From the NCBI GenBank assembly GCA_020624805.1, contig JAHKVW010000020.1, positions 1 through 35,125 of the forward strand: DNA of 35,125 nucleotides. The letters run 5' to 3'. The DNA is from a bacterium (GTDB lineage Bacteria; Bacillota; Clostridia; Oscillospirales; Acutalibacteraceae). The position numbers were made by a program, and so were the translations under genes. Positions 16,463 through 25,074 of the stretch are shown piece by piece. The notes beneath the pieces are model-generated. The model saw only the letters and a program-made list of their open reading frames with translations. It had not been told where the DNA came from and made no database searches. Position 1 is the stretch's first letter. Each line of letters starts with the position of its first letter.

Positions 16463-17019
16463 TGGCTGACAGCCAAAAGTATAACATTATCTACGCCGAT
16501 CCGCCGTGGCGGTATGAACATCGCAGCATAAAGGGAGGCGCCGAACAGCACTATCCGACGATGACGCTCGACGACATCTGCAAGCTCCCTGTCGCGGAGC
16601 TTGCAGATAAGGACTGCGCTTTGTTCCTGTGGACGACCTTTCCGAAGCTCAAAGAAGCGTTTCAGGTTATGGATGCGTGGGGTTTCAAATATCGCACACT
16701 TGCTTTTCTTTGGCTCAAACAGAACCGTAAGGAGGATTCGTGGTTTTACGGGATGGGGTTCTGGACGCGATCTAATGCCGAAGTGTGTCTGCTCGCTATG
16801 AAGGGGCACCCGAAACGCAAGTGCGCCGGTATCCATCAATTTGTGATCAGCCATATCGAACAGCACAGTAAAAAGCCCGACGAGGTACGGGATAAGATCG
16901 TCATGCTGATGGGCGATCTGCCGCGTGTGGAGCTGTTTGCCCGACAGAAAACGCCCGGCTGGGACGTTTGGGGAAACGAGGTCGATTGTGACCTCGTTAT
17001 GCCGGAAAGGAGCGCGTGA
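16462..17019 (+). CDS. MT-A70 family adenine-N6 DNA methyltransferase
   Basis: 185 residues from ATG 16462. The catalytic DPPW motif is at residues 13-16 (YADPPWRYEH). Further family blocks are LFLWTTFPKLKEA, MGFWTRSNAEVCLLAMKG and the C-terminal PDEVRDKI...RVELFARQKTPGWDVWGNE. It transfers a methyl group to adenine N6. No restriction endonuclease is nearby, so it is solitary and may protect or mark the element's DNA. A longer frame to 16240 exists but lies inside spoVG. It lacks the shared tail. Confidence 0.88.
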   Translation: MADSQKYNIIYADPPWRYEHRSIKGGAEQHYPTMTLDDICKLPVAELADKDCALFLWTTFPKLKEAFQVMDAWGFKYRTLAFLWLKQNRKEDSWFYGMGFWTRSNAEVCLLAMKGHPKRKCAGIHQFVISHIEQHSKKPDEVRDKIVMLMGDLPRVELFARQKTPGWDVWGNEVDCDLVMPERSA

Positions 17020-17022
17020 TAT

Positions 17023-17757
17023 ATGGAGTTCAGAGAAGCGTTACAACAGCTCAAAGAGCGGCTTGACGACAGCCTGATACATCATGCTAAGATGACGCAG
17101 CGTGACGACATCGGTGAACTCTATAAGCTGCAAGCCTATTCAGAGACACATTATTACATGAAGGCTGTACATGATTATACCGCAAGCGAGGTCGAAGCAC
17201 TGTTACAGTTTGTTGATCCGCTGGAAGTCGCCTATTGGTGCCGTGAAGAAAACACCCATCAAGTGGGACTGCCTATCTGTGATCTGCTCAAAGAGATCCA
17301 CGCCGACGAACGATTTGAAAAAATCGAGCCTGACTTGTCATTGGAAACAAAGACAAGCAGACTGATCGAGAGGTTTGAACTAAATCTATATCGCTACATG
17401 GGGAATGTACGCGAGTTGAGTGATACAGAGATCACAAGGCAAGCTGAGAAAATCGCGGCAACGATGGCGGCGTACAGATATACGGTCGATGAACTTATGC
17501 GGGATAATCTCGATGAAAGAGTGATCGATCATCTGCTTGCATTTGAAGATCCTCTCAAATATCTTGCCGACCGCTGGCCGGAGTGTTCTCAGTACGGCGA
17601 GGATGTGTTTGAGAATATCGAATATGATCTTATCAATAAGGATGACCGGCAGATCGGTTCTATACATGATCGACTGAAAGACGCTCAGCGCAAAGCGGCA
17701 GAACAGCCTAAGTCAACACGCGGGGATACGGCGCGCAGGGATAAGGAATCGAGGTGA
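17023..17757 (+). CDS. DUF3848-like accessory protein with an internal duplication
   Basis: 244 residues. Two similar blocks can be seen: YTASEVEALLQFVDPLEVAY with a following DLLKEI (residues ~47-90), and YTVDELMRDNLDERVIDHLL with FEDPLKYLADRW and VFENIEYDL (residues ~153-205). The Y-T-x-x-E...L-L-x-F-x-D-P-L pattern recalls DUF3848 of ICEs; the assignment is tentative. The tail opens SIHDRLKDAQ and ends RRDKESR. It sits 4 bases after the methyltransferase. Confidence 0.6.
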   Translation: MEFREALQQLKERLDDSLIHHAKMTQRDDIGELYKLQAYSETHYYMKAVHDYTASEVEALLQFVDPLEVAYWCREENTHQVGLPICDLLKEIHADERFEKIEPDLSLETKTSRLIERFELNLYRYMGNVRELSDTEITRQAEKIAATMAAYRYTVDELMRDNLDERVIDHLLAFEDPLKYLADRWPECSQYGEDVFENIEYDLINKDDRQIGSIHDRLKDAQRKAAEQPKSTRGDTARRDKESR

Positions 17758-17761
17758 TAGA

Positions 17762-18175
17762 TTGGCTTATGTTCCCGTACCAAAGGATCTCACAAAGGTC
17801 AAGACAAAGGTAGCTTTCAACCTGACAAAGCGGCAGCTTATCTGCTTTTCTCTCGGGGGTGTGATTGGAATACCGACATATTTTCTGACGAGGGGCGCTA
17901 TCGGCAATACGCCGGCCCTTCTGTTGATGATGGCGCTGATGGCTCCGTTCTTCTTGTTTGCTATGTATGAGAAGGACGGACAGCCTGCCGAAAAGCTGTT
18001 GAAGAACCGGCTCCGCTTTATGCTCTGGCCGAAGGAGAGACCGTACAAAACACAGAATATTTATCGTTCAGATAAGGGGGATTCGTTTATTGGCAAAAAC
18101 CAAGCGGCAGTCAGATCAGGAAAGAAGATTGCAGCAAAACATCAAGCAACAAAAAAAGCTCCGCGCCGAGGTTAA
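17762..18175 (+). CDS. PrgI family membrane protein
   Basis: 137 residues from TTG 17762. The N-terminus (YVPVPKDLTKVKTKVAFNLTKRQLICF, here in parts YVPVPKDLTKVKTK and FNLTKRQLICF) is the PrgI signature, followed by two membrane helices (residues ~26-43 and 48-68). PrgI is a mating-pore subunit encoded just before VirB4. Its last 86 bases overlap the virB4 start region in another frame. Confidence 0.87.
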   Translation: MAYVPVPKDLTKVKTKVAFNLTKRQLICFSLGGVIGIPTYFLTRGAIGNTPALLLMMALMAPFFLFAMYEKDGQPAEKLLKNRLRFMLWPKERPYKTQNIYRSDKGDSFIGKNQAAVRSGKKIAAKHQATKKAPRRG

Positions 18176-20579
18176 GTCAAAGCAGAATAACGCTGCAAGG
18201 GGCAGCGTCAAGGGTAAGCCGTCCAAGAAGAAGGACGGCTTTTTTGCAAAAATATTCGGAACGGCGCCGCAGAGCGTACAACAGAGTATTCCATACATCA
18301 ACATGTACCGTGACGGTATCTGCCGCGTGAGCGAGCGGGAGTACAACAAAACGATACAGTTTTTCGATATAAACTATCAGCTTGCGCAGGCTGACGATCA
18401 AGCGCTCATATTTGAGAATTACTGTGATTTTCTCAATTACTTTGATTCGTCTATCTCTGTGCAGCTCACGCTGGTCAATCAGCGTACCAATATCCGCGAC
18501 TTTCAAAAGAGTATTCAGATCCCGTTGGTTGGTGATGAACACGACGATACCCGCAAGGAGTACAACGGTATGCTGCAAGGTCAGCTCAGGAAGGGCAACA
18601 ACGGTATTACCAAGTGTAAGTATCTGACCTTCGGCATTGAGGCTGACGACCTTCGCACCGCAAAGCTGAGGCTCGAAAGGATCGAAACGGATATTATTAT
18701 GAATTTCAAGAAGTTCGGCGTACAGGCGCAGTCGCTCGACGGCAAGGAGCGTCTCAGCTTGCTTCACCGCCAGCTTCACCCCGACGGTCAGGAAAAGCTC
18801 AAATTTGACTGGAAGGATCTCGCGAATACCGGTCTGTCTACAAAGGACTTCATTGCGCCTTCCGGCTTCTCGCTTGCGAAGGACGGCAGGAGCTTTCGCG
18901 TCGGCGGACACTACGGTGCGGTCTCATTCCTTCAAATCCTCGCACCCGAGCTGTCCGATCAGCTCCTTGCGGACTTCTTGCAGCTCAACGACACAATCAG
19001 CGTCAATATTCATATCAAGTCCATCAATCAGGCGGAGGCGATCAAGAATATCAAGCGCAAGATGTCCGACTTGCAGAAGATGAAGATTGAGGAACAGAAG
19101 AAGGCTGTCCGCGCCGGCTATGACATGGATATTATTCCTTCTGATCTTGCTACCTACGGCGACGAGGCAAAGAATCTGTTGGAGGATCTGCAAAGCCGTA
19201 ACGAGAGAATGTTCCTGATCACCTTTATTATCGAGAACTTTGCCGAGAAGCAGAAGAAGCTCAATAATGATATTTTTTCCGCTTCGGGTATTGCGCAAAA
19301 ACATAACTGCGCTTTGAAGCGGCTCGACTATCAGCAGGAGCAGGGCTTTATGTCCTCTCTGGCTCTCGGCGTCAATCAGCTCGAGATTGAGCGCGGCATG
19401 ACGACCAGCAGCACGGCGATCTTTGTACCGTTCCTGACCTGCGAGCTGTTTCAGGAGGGTGAAGCGCTGTATTACGGCCTTAACGCAATCTCCAACAACA
19501 TGATCATGGCAAACAGAAAGTATCTGAAAAATCCCAATGGCCTTTTCCTTGGAACACCCGGCAGCGGTAAGTCTTTCGCCGCGAAGCGTGAAATGCTCAA
19601 TGTGTTCCTGCTCACGCAGGATGACATCATTATCGCCGATCCCGAGAATGAGTACGGACCGCTGGTCAAGCGTTTCGGACGTCAGGGTCAGGTCATCGAC
19701 ATATCGCAGAACTCTACCAACTACATCAATCCGATGGATATTAACCTCGATTATTCCGATGACGAGAACCCGATCAATCTGAAAAGCGACTTTATCCTGT
19801 CGCTCTGTGATCTGATCGTCGGCGGCAAGGACGGTCTGTCTCCGATTGAAAAGACGATCATTGACCGCTGCACAAGGCTTGTTTACCGTGAGTATCTGCA
19901 AAATCCCTGTCCCGAGAATATGCCAATTCTCGGCGACCTGTATGATCTTCTGAGAGCGCAGCCCGAGCCCGAGGCGCAGAGAGTAGCGACCGCTATGGAG
20001 ATCTACGTCAACGGTTCTCTGAACGTGTTTAATCATCAAAGTAATGTTGATTTGAACAGTCACCGCGTAATTTGCTTCCAGTTAAAGTCGCTCGGCAAGG
20101 CGCTCAAAGAAATGGGATTGCTAATCATGCAGGACGCCGTGTGGAACCGCGTAACCGTCAACAGAGCAAAACATAAGACGACATGGTTCTATATCGACGA
20201 ATTTCATCTGCTGCTCAAAGGACAGACCGGCGCTTTCTCGGTCGAGATCTGGAAACGTTTTCGTAAGTGGGGCGGTATTCCGTCGGGTTTGACACAGAAT
20301 GTCAAGGATCTGCTCGCCTCACGTGAGATCGAGAACATCTTTGAGAACTCCGACTTTATCTACATGCTCAATCAGGCGCAGAGTGACCGTACTATCCTTG
20401 CAAAGCAGCTCGGTATCTCTCAGCACCAGCTTTCTCATGTTACACAGTCCGGCCCGGGCGAAGGTCTCTTATTCTTCGGCAATGTCATCATTCCGTTTGT
20501 CGATCACTTCCCGAAGGATACGACCTTGTATCAGATCATGACCACTCGTCCCGACGAGGTTAAGGATGAAGCCGCATAA
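18090..20579 (+). CDS. virB4: VirB4-like conjugation ATPase (CD1110 family)
   Basis: 829 residues from TTG 18090, preceded by AAGGGGG. The N-terminus is Lys/Gln-rich, then the family block SIPYINMYRDGICRVSE. Walker A GTPGSGKS (K494) and Walker B WFYIDEFHLLL (D703, E704) identify the pore-energising ATPase. The start lies inside prgI, an 86-base overlap. The C-terminus ends VKDEAA, without the shared tail. Confidence 0.93.
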   Translation: MAKTKRQSDQERRLQQNIKQQKKLRAEVKSKQNNAARGSVKGKPSKKKDGFFAKIFGTAPQSVQQSIPYINMYRDGICRVSEREYNKTIQFFDINYQLAQADDQALIFENYCDFLNYFDSSISVQLTLVNQRTNIRDFQKSIQIPLVGDEHDDTRKEYNGMLQGQLRKGNNGITKCKYLTFGIEADDLRTAKLRLERIETDIIMNFKKFGVQAQSLDGKERLSLLHRQLHPDGQEKLKFDWKDLANTGLSTKDFIAPSGFSLAKDGRSFRVGGHYGAVSFLQILAPELSDQLLADFLQLNDTISVNIHIKSINQAEAIKNIKRKMSDLQKMKIEEQKKAVRAGYDMDIIPSDLATYGDEAKNLLEDLQSRNERMFLITFIIENFAEKQKKLNNDIFSASGIAQKHNCALKRLDYQQEQGFMSSLALGVNQLEIERGMTTSSTAIFVPFLTCELFQEGEALYYGLNAISNNMIMANRKYLKNPNGLFLGTPGSGKSFAAKREMLNVFLLTQDDIIIADPENEYGPLVKRFGRQGQVIDISQNSTNYINPMDINLDYSDDENPINLKSDFILSLCDLIVGGKDGLSPIEKTIIDRCTRLVYREYLQNPCPENMPILGDLYDLLRAQPEPEAQRVATAMEIYVNGSLNVFNHQSNVDLNSHRVICFQLKSLGKALKEMGLLIMQDAVWNRVTVNRAKHKTTWFYIDEFHLLLKGQTGAFSVEIWKRFRKWGGIPSGLTQNVKDLLASREIENIFENSDFIYMLNQAQSDRTILAKQLGISQHQLSHVTQSGPGEGLLFFGNVIIPFVDHFPKDTTLYQIMTTRPDEVKDEAA

Positions 20580-20600
20580 GAAACATAGGGGGTGAAGAAT

Positions 20601-23132
20601 ATGCCGAGAGAAAGAGAAGATATACGGGCGCAGCCGAGGGAGCGGACGTCAGATAAACCAATCAGCAATCCGACAGTGGATCGCCTGTCAGCGGCGTCGC
20701 GTACATCGGAAGGATCGACGCGACGCCCTCAAACGATTGTTGACAAAGGTTTCGGCGAGCACAGCAGCGAGGCGTCCACCGTCAATACGACTTCAAGCAC
20801 GGATAACGCGAGAGATACACACGACTTTTCGCAGACGAGTGCTCGACACACTATGTCGCAGGAGAGCCGCGGCGCGGCGGCGTATGGTAACTATTCTTCT
20901 TCGCGTGAGGGTTCGGCCGCCCGTCAGGATGATGCTCAGCCGCGACATCACGTTCAGAGTGATAAAAACAGGTATCATCAACAGTTCAGAGAGGCGGCGC
21001 GGGCAGAGGAAAACAATACCCGTACCTCTAAGCTAAATTTTGCCGACGATGATCTGTCCCGTGAGGACGCAGTCAACCGAAAGCTCGAAAGAGCACAGGC
21101 GCGGGCGGAGCGTTTTGAAAAGCGTACACACAAAGCGGAACGCAAGCTGCCTTCCCGACGCCGACTTCGTGTCGATGTATCTGCCGATCCTACTACCGGT
21201 AAATCGAAACAGCGGTTGAGATTTGAAAAGGAGATCAAGGATCAATCGGTCGCTCTCAACGGACCGGCGGCGCTAAAGCCGATCAAAGCCGCGGCAGGTA
21301 TGGCAGGCGGTATGATCCATAATCAGATCTACCGCAACGAACAGGAGAACGTCGGTATTCAGGCGGCACACCGCGCCGAGCTTGTCGGCGAAGCCGGTCT
21401 CCGTTATGCTAACCGCGCCCGAAAGCTGGCGCCGTATAACAAGGTGAAACGGTTGCAGGGCAAAACCATCAACGCGCAGGCAAAGGCGGCGTATCAAAAG
21501 GCGTTAGCGGATAATCCCGCTTTGAAAAAGAAAGGTCTTGCGAAGCTCGCCTACAAGAAGCGCCTGAAACGTAAGTACGCGAAAGCGGCGCGCGACGCTT
21601 ACAAGAAAGGCAAACGTGCTAAGGACACCGTCGTCACAACGGAGAAGATAGCAAAGAAGGTCGTTCAGACAATCAAGAATCACCCGATAGCTTGTCTTGT
21701 GATCGGATTGCTTCTTTTCCTAATCATCTTTATCGCTTCGGCGTTTTCTTCCTGCGCCAGTATCGGAGCAGGAACCGGCGGTATTGTATCCGCGGCGTCG
21801 TATCAGGCGGACGACTACACCATATCTCAGGCGGAGTTGACCTATACCGAGTGGGAGACCGATCTGCAAATGGAGATCGACGATATTGAAAACACCCATC
21901 CCGGGTATGACGAATATCACTATCAGATCGACGCGATAGAGCATGATCCCTATGTCCTGATGGGCTACCTGACCGCCGTGTACGGAGAGTTTGACAGCGC
22001 TACCGCTGAGACCGCCATGCGCGGGCTGTTCAACAGCCAATATCATTTATCTGTTACAGAAGAAGTGCAGCGCAAAACGCGGACTGAATCGCGCACCGAT
22101 CCAACGACGCACCGTCAATCGGCAACTGAGGTTGAGTATGAATATAAGATCCTCAATGTCAAGCTGACAACGACGCCGCTTGAAAGGGTCGTCGCCTCTC
22201 GCATGAACGCCGAGCAAAAAGAGATCTGTGAGCTGTTGATGACAACAAAGGGATGTCGTCAGTACGTCGGCAATGTATTCGGAGATACCAACTGGATACC
22301 GTATGTCACCAGCTACTACGGATACCGTGTTCACCCGATCAGTGGGGATAAGAACTATCATACCGGTGTTGACATCGGGATGTCTCAGGGTACGGAGATA
22401 CGAGCCGGTCACGATGGAACCGTTACGATTGCCGGTGAAAATGGCGGCTACGGCTTATGCGTTGAGCTGTCCGGTGAAACGCCCGAGGGTAAGAACCTTG
22501 TCACAAAGTACGGCCATTGTTCGCAGATACTTGTATCGGTCGGTGATACGGTCAGCGCAGGTGATGTGATCGCAAAGGTTGGCAGCACGGGTAATTCGAC
22601 CGGTCCGCACCTTCATCTGGAAGTGTTGGTTGACGGAGATTACCTTAATCCGCTGTTCTTTGCGGAGACCGGTGACGAGACCGAGCGGCACTTGCCGACA
22701 GGAACAGGGCGCAGCGGCAGCTATACCAATTACAGCGTACCGCCCTCGGCGCTATCCGACGCAAGGTTCAGAGCGATCCTGACAGAAGCGGAAAAGTATC
22801 TCGGTTACCCGTATGTATGGGGCGGATCAAGTCCGGAAGAATCGTTTGACTGTTCGGGTTTTGTCTCGTGGGTCATCAATCACAGCGGTTGGGACGTCGG
22901 ACGACAGGGCGTTTTAGGTTTGGAAGATTTCTGTACGACTATTGCGCCTTCTGAGGCAAAGCCCGGCGATCTGATCTTCTTTGAGCGAACCTATGACGTT
23001 GTGGGCGCAAGCCATGTCGGGATCTATGTCGGCGACGGCATGATGATCCATTGCGGCGATCCCATATCCTATACAAGTATCAATACGAGCTATTGGCAGG
23101 AGCACTTTTTACATTTCGGCAGACTGCCGTAA
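20601..23132 (+). CDS. Two-domain peptidoglycan hydrolase, M23 + NlpC/P60 (CD1108 family)
   Basis: 843 residues from ATG 20601; the upstream GTG 20592 is part of the SD AGGGGGTG. Residues 1-~190 are polar and disordered, ~190-355 very basic, and ~362-384 a membrane helix (CLVIGLLLFLIIFIASAF). Outside lies an M23 metallopeptidase (~570-670; HTGVD and HLHLEV zinc motifs, YGHCSQI) and then NlpC/P60 (~726-843; Cys in DCSGF near 750, His in SHVGIYV). It opens the cell wall for the mating pore, the VirB1-like role in Gram-positives. Confidence 0.92.
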   Translation: MPREREDIRAQPRERTSDKPISNPTVDRLSAASRTSEGSTRRPQTIVDKGFGEHSSEASTVNTTSSTDNARDTHDFSQTSARHTMSQESRGAAAYGNYSSSREGSAARQDDAQPRHHVQSDKNRYHQQFREAARAEENNTRTSKLNFADDDLSREDAVNRKLERAQARAERFEKRTHKAERKLPSRRRLRVDVSADPTTGKSKQRLRFEKEIKDQSVALNGPAALKPIKAAAGMAGGMIHNQIYRNEQENVGIQAAHRAELVGEAGLRYANRARKLAPYNKVKRLQGKTINAQAKAAYQKALADNPALKKKGLAKLAYKKRLKRKYAKAARDAYKKGKRAKDTVVTTEKIAKKVVQTIKNHPIACLVIGLLLFLIIFIASAFSSCASIGAGTGGIVSAASYQADDYTISQAELTYTEWETDLQMEIDDIENTHPGYDEYHYQIDAIEHDPYVLMGYLTAVYGEFDSATAETAMRGLFNSQYHLSVTEEVQRKTRTESRTDPTTHRQSATEVEYEYKILNVKLTTTPLERVVASRMNAEQKEICELLMTTKGCRQYVGNVFGDTNWIPYVTSYYGYRVHPISGDKNYHTGVDIGMSQGTEIRAGHDGTVTIAGENGGYGLCVELSGETPEGKNLVTKYGHCSQILVSVGDTVSAGDVIAKVGSTGNSTGPHLHLEVLVDGDYLNPLFFAETGDETERHLPTGTGRSGSYTNYSVPPSALSDARFRAILTEAEKYLGYPYVWGGSSPEESFDCSGFVSWVINHSGWDVGRQGVLGLEDFCTTIAPSEAKPGDLIFFERTYDVVGASHVGIYVGDGMMIHCGDPISYTSINTSYWQEHFLHFGRLP

Positions 23133-23154
23133 ATCTATATATCGGAGGTATTAT

Positions 23155-23376
23155 TTGAATCTAAAAATTGAAAAGCTCAATAGAGATATTGAGAAAACAG
23201 AAACCAAAATTGCCGAGCTGCAAGATAAGCTCCGCGAGTATAAGAAGCAAAAGACGGATCTCGAAAACAGCGAGCTTATCGCTTTTTGCCGCGACAATCA
23301 TTTGACGCCGGCCGAACTTGCGGTGTTTTTGCAGAAACGAAATGCAAAAGAAACGGAGGATGACTATGAGAATTAA
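23155..23376 (+). CDS. DUF4315 family protein
   Basis: 73 residues from TTG 23155 with CGGAGG upstream. An almost continuous coiled coil (residues ~3-40, IEKLNRDIEKTETKIAELQD) is followed by a short helix ending AVFLQKR. This matches DUF4315, always placed between the CD1108 hydrolase and DUF4366. Probably a small structural partner of the pore; its end overlaps the DUF4366 gene by 11 bases. Confidence 0.85.
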   Translation: MNLKIEKLNRDIEKTETKIAELQDKLREYKKQKTDLENSELIAFCRDNHLTPAELAVFLQKRNAKETEDDYEN

Positions 23377-24154
23377 GCGAATCGCCGCGCTGACGGCGCT
23401 GTTTATGTTGATGGCGGTCTTTACATTCTCGCTGACAGTATTTGCCGAGCCCGTAGACGCGACGACCGCACCGGCGGCGCCGGCTGCACCTGTGACAGAA
23501 ACGACAACTCCTGCGCCTGCGCCGACAGCCGCACCGACTGTTCCGGCTCCGACGTTATCACCGAACGCCTTAACACCAAACGGGCAGGCTTCGGTACTCA
23601 ACTACTATCAGAGCGACAGTGACGACAAGGAGTTTTACACGATCACTACACCGGCGGGCAACGTCTTTTATCTGGTCGTGGATGGAGCGCGAGGCTCCGA
23701 AAACATTTACTTTCTCAATGCTGTGACAGAATCCGATTTGATGGCACTCGCGGCAGCAAACGACAGGATCACGATCAGCTCGATTCCTTCCTCTCAGTCC
23801 TGTACCTGTTCTGATAAATGTACTGACGGTCATGTGAACGAGGATTGCCCGGTGTGCAAAACCGATATAAGCAAATGCTCGGGTAAATCTTCCTCAACCG
23901 CTGATGAAGTGAATCCGAGCGGAAAAGCTGAGAAGGGCGGAGATAATAACATGATGATGTATATTGTTATCGGCGCGGCGTTCGTGCTTGTAGCCGGTAT
24001 CGGTATTTACATGAAGATCATCAAGCCGAAGAAGCAGGGAACTTCATTCGACGACGAGGAAGAAGCCGAGGGCTACGGCGAGGACTACAGTGACGGTGAG
24101 CACTACGGCAGTCCCGATTATCTGCCCGAGGATGATACAGACGGCGACGAGTAA
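23366..24154 (+). CDS. DUF4366 (CD1107 family) membrane-anchored surface protein
   Basis: 262 residues from ATG 23366 (AACGGAGG upstream). Signal peptide in residues 1-~29 (ALFMLMAVFTFSLTVFA), a Pro/Ala/Thr linker (~30-70), the DUF4366 core (FYTITTPAGNVFYLVVDG), a Cys cluster CTCSDKCTDG...CPVCKTDISKC, a membrane helix (~196-216) and an acidic cytoplasmic tail. This domain order is typical of the last gene of the pore operon in CD11xx ICEs. Likely a surface component of the mating apparatus. Confidence 0.87.
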   Translation: MRIKRIAALTALFMLMAVFTFSLTVFAEPVDATTAPAAPAAPVTETTTPAPAPTAAPTVPAPTLSPNALTPNGQASVLNYYQSDSDDKEFYTITTPAGNVFYLVVDGARGSENIYFLNAVTESDLMALAAANDRITISSIPSSQSCTCSDKCTDGHVNEDCPVCKTDISKCSGKSSSTADEVNPSGKAEKGGDNNMMMYIVIGAAFVLVAGIGIYMKIIKPKKQGTSFDDEEEAEGYGEDYSDGEHYGSPDYLPEDDTDGDE

Positions 24155-24197
24155 CGCCGTAAGGAAACAGCAAGATAAGGTTTATATAGATCGCGGA

Positions 24198-24225
24198 CGC
24201 GGAGACTATGGGGGTAGTCTCCGCG
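24198..24225 (+). promoter_or_regulatory. Perfect 11-bp hairpin in the 24155-24248 gap
   Basis: Arms CGCGGAGACTA (24198-24208) and TAGTCTCCGCG (24215-24225), loop TGGGGG. No T-run follows, so it is not a standard terminator. It stands 23 bases before the start of the next gene and could control mRNA stability or separate the pore genes from the next set. Confidence 0.5.
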
Positions 24226-24248
24226 CCCACACTTTAGGAGGTTCTTTT

Positions 24249-24731
24249 TTGATCAAACACATTATGCCGTTACCCGGCTATATTCATCTGTACCGCTCTC
24301 TGCTTCGCTTTTACGATATGCCGGAGAACGAGGTCAAGGAAATGCTGTATGCGCTGAACACCGCGAACCTTGACTGCTTCGGGTACTATCACCCGGATAT
24401 TGCAGTCATTGAGAGCAGACCGGCAGTTTTTGCCTTTCGTCTCGAAAACTGCCATGACCGCCCTTACCGTACAGAGGTTCAGTTATATAAGGCGCTTGAA
24501 GCCTTGCAGCACAGTGTCGAAATATCGCTGATGACCTGCTATCAGCGAGAGGCGTTGCAGAAGCTCAAATGTATCATGGCCAATCTCGAATACCGCTTTT
24601 TCAAAAGCTACGGTATCGAGATCTTCGATAACCGTACTGTTTACAGCGAGTGTACTTTCCACCTGGTACCAAAAAAGAGGGAGCCGAGCGTACCGATCAT
24701 GTGCGAGTGGGTCAACCTTCCGACCGCGTAA
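24249..24731 (+). CDS. Unknown accessory protein
   Basis: 160 residues from TTG 24249 with AGGAGG 10 bases upstream; the frame extends further but the upstream part overlaps the DUF4366 gene. Mainly alpha-helical, with the opening IKHIMPLPGYIHLYRSLLRF and a Cys/His-containing middle (CFGYYHPD, CHDRPYRTEV). I recognise no domain. It precedes the nucleotide-metabolism genes by 13 bases and is probably in their operon. Confidence 0.65.
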   Translation: MIKHIMPLPGYIHLYRSLLRFYDMPENEVKEMLYALNTANLDCFGYYHPDIAVIESRPAVFAFRLENCHDRPYRTEVQLYKALEALQHSVEISLMTCYQREALQKLKCIMANLEYRFFKSYGIEIFDNRTVYSECTFHLVPKKREPSVPIMCEWVNLPTA

Positions 24732-24744
24732 GGGAGCGCTCAAT

Positions 24745-25074
24745 ATGACAACGAAAGAGTTGGGAGCGGTTTTTGAGGAACAGGTACAGCGTTGTCGTGA
24801 AGTCCTGTTAGTCAAGGGCAAGGAATACACACCCGATGAAGCGGATCGCTTTTCTTCCTTCAAGACGGCGGCGGAGTTGCAGCACATCGAACCGGAAAAG
24901 GCGCTGCTCGGTATGCTCTCAAAGCACATCGTTTCTCTTTACGATATGAGCTTTGTCGGCGTCGATCACTATGATATGGCTGTATGGGACGAGAAGATCA
25001 CCGACAGTCTGAACTATCTGTTTATCTTAACGGCTATCATCAAGGAGGCAAAATTATCAGAAACATCGAAGTGA
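24745..25074 (+). CDS. Nmad1/DUF1599-like nucleotide-modification associated protein
   Basis: 109 residues. The block VKGKEYTPDEADRFSSFKTA, the central ALLGMLSKHIVSLYDM and the C-terminal VWDEKITDSLNYLFIL match the pattern of DUF1599 (Nmad1), a small alpha-helical family of phages and mobile elements linked to nucleotide metabolism. The following thyX start overlaps its end by 19 bases. The biochemical role is unknown; association with ThyX and dUTPase suggests thymidine nucleotide supply or modification. Confidence 0.65.
   Translation: MTTKELGAVFEEQVQRCREVLLVKGKEYTPDEADRFSSFKTAAELQHIEPEKALLGMLSKHIVSLYDMSFVGVDHYDMAVWDEKITDSLNYLFILTAIIKEAKLSETSK

Noticed and set aside
18924..20063. Long open frame on the minus strand (about 379 codons)
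   Set aside because: It lies wholly inside virB4 antisense, has no domain, no SD, and matches the codon-shadow pattern of the real gene.
24090..24248. N-terminal extension of the 24249 gene
   Set aside because: It overlaps the acidic tail of DUF4366; the AGGAGG before TTG 24249 sets the start.
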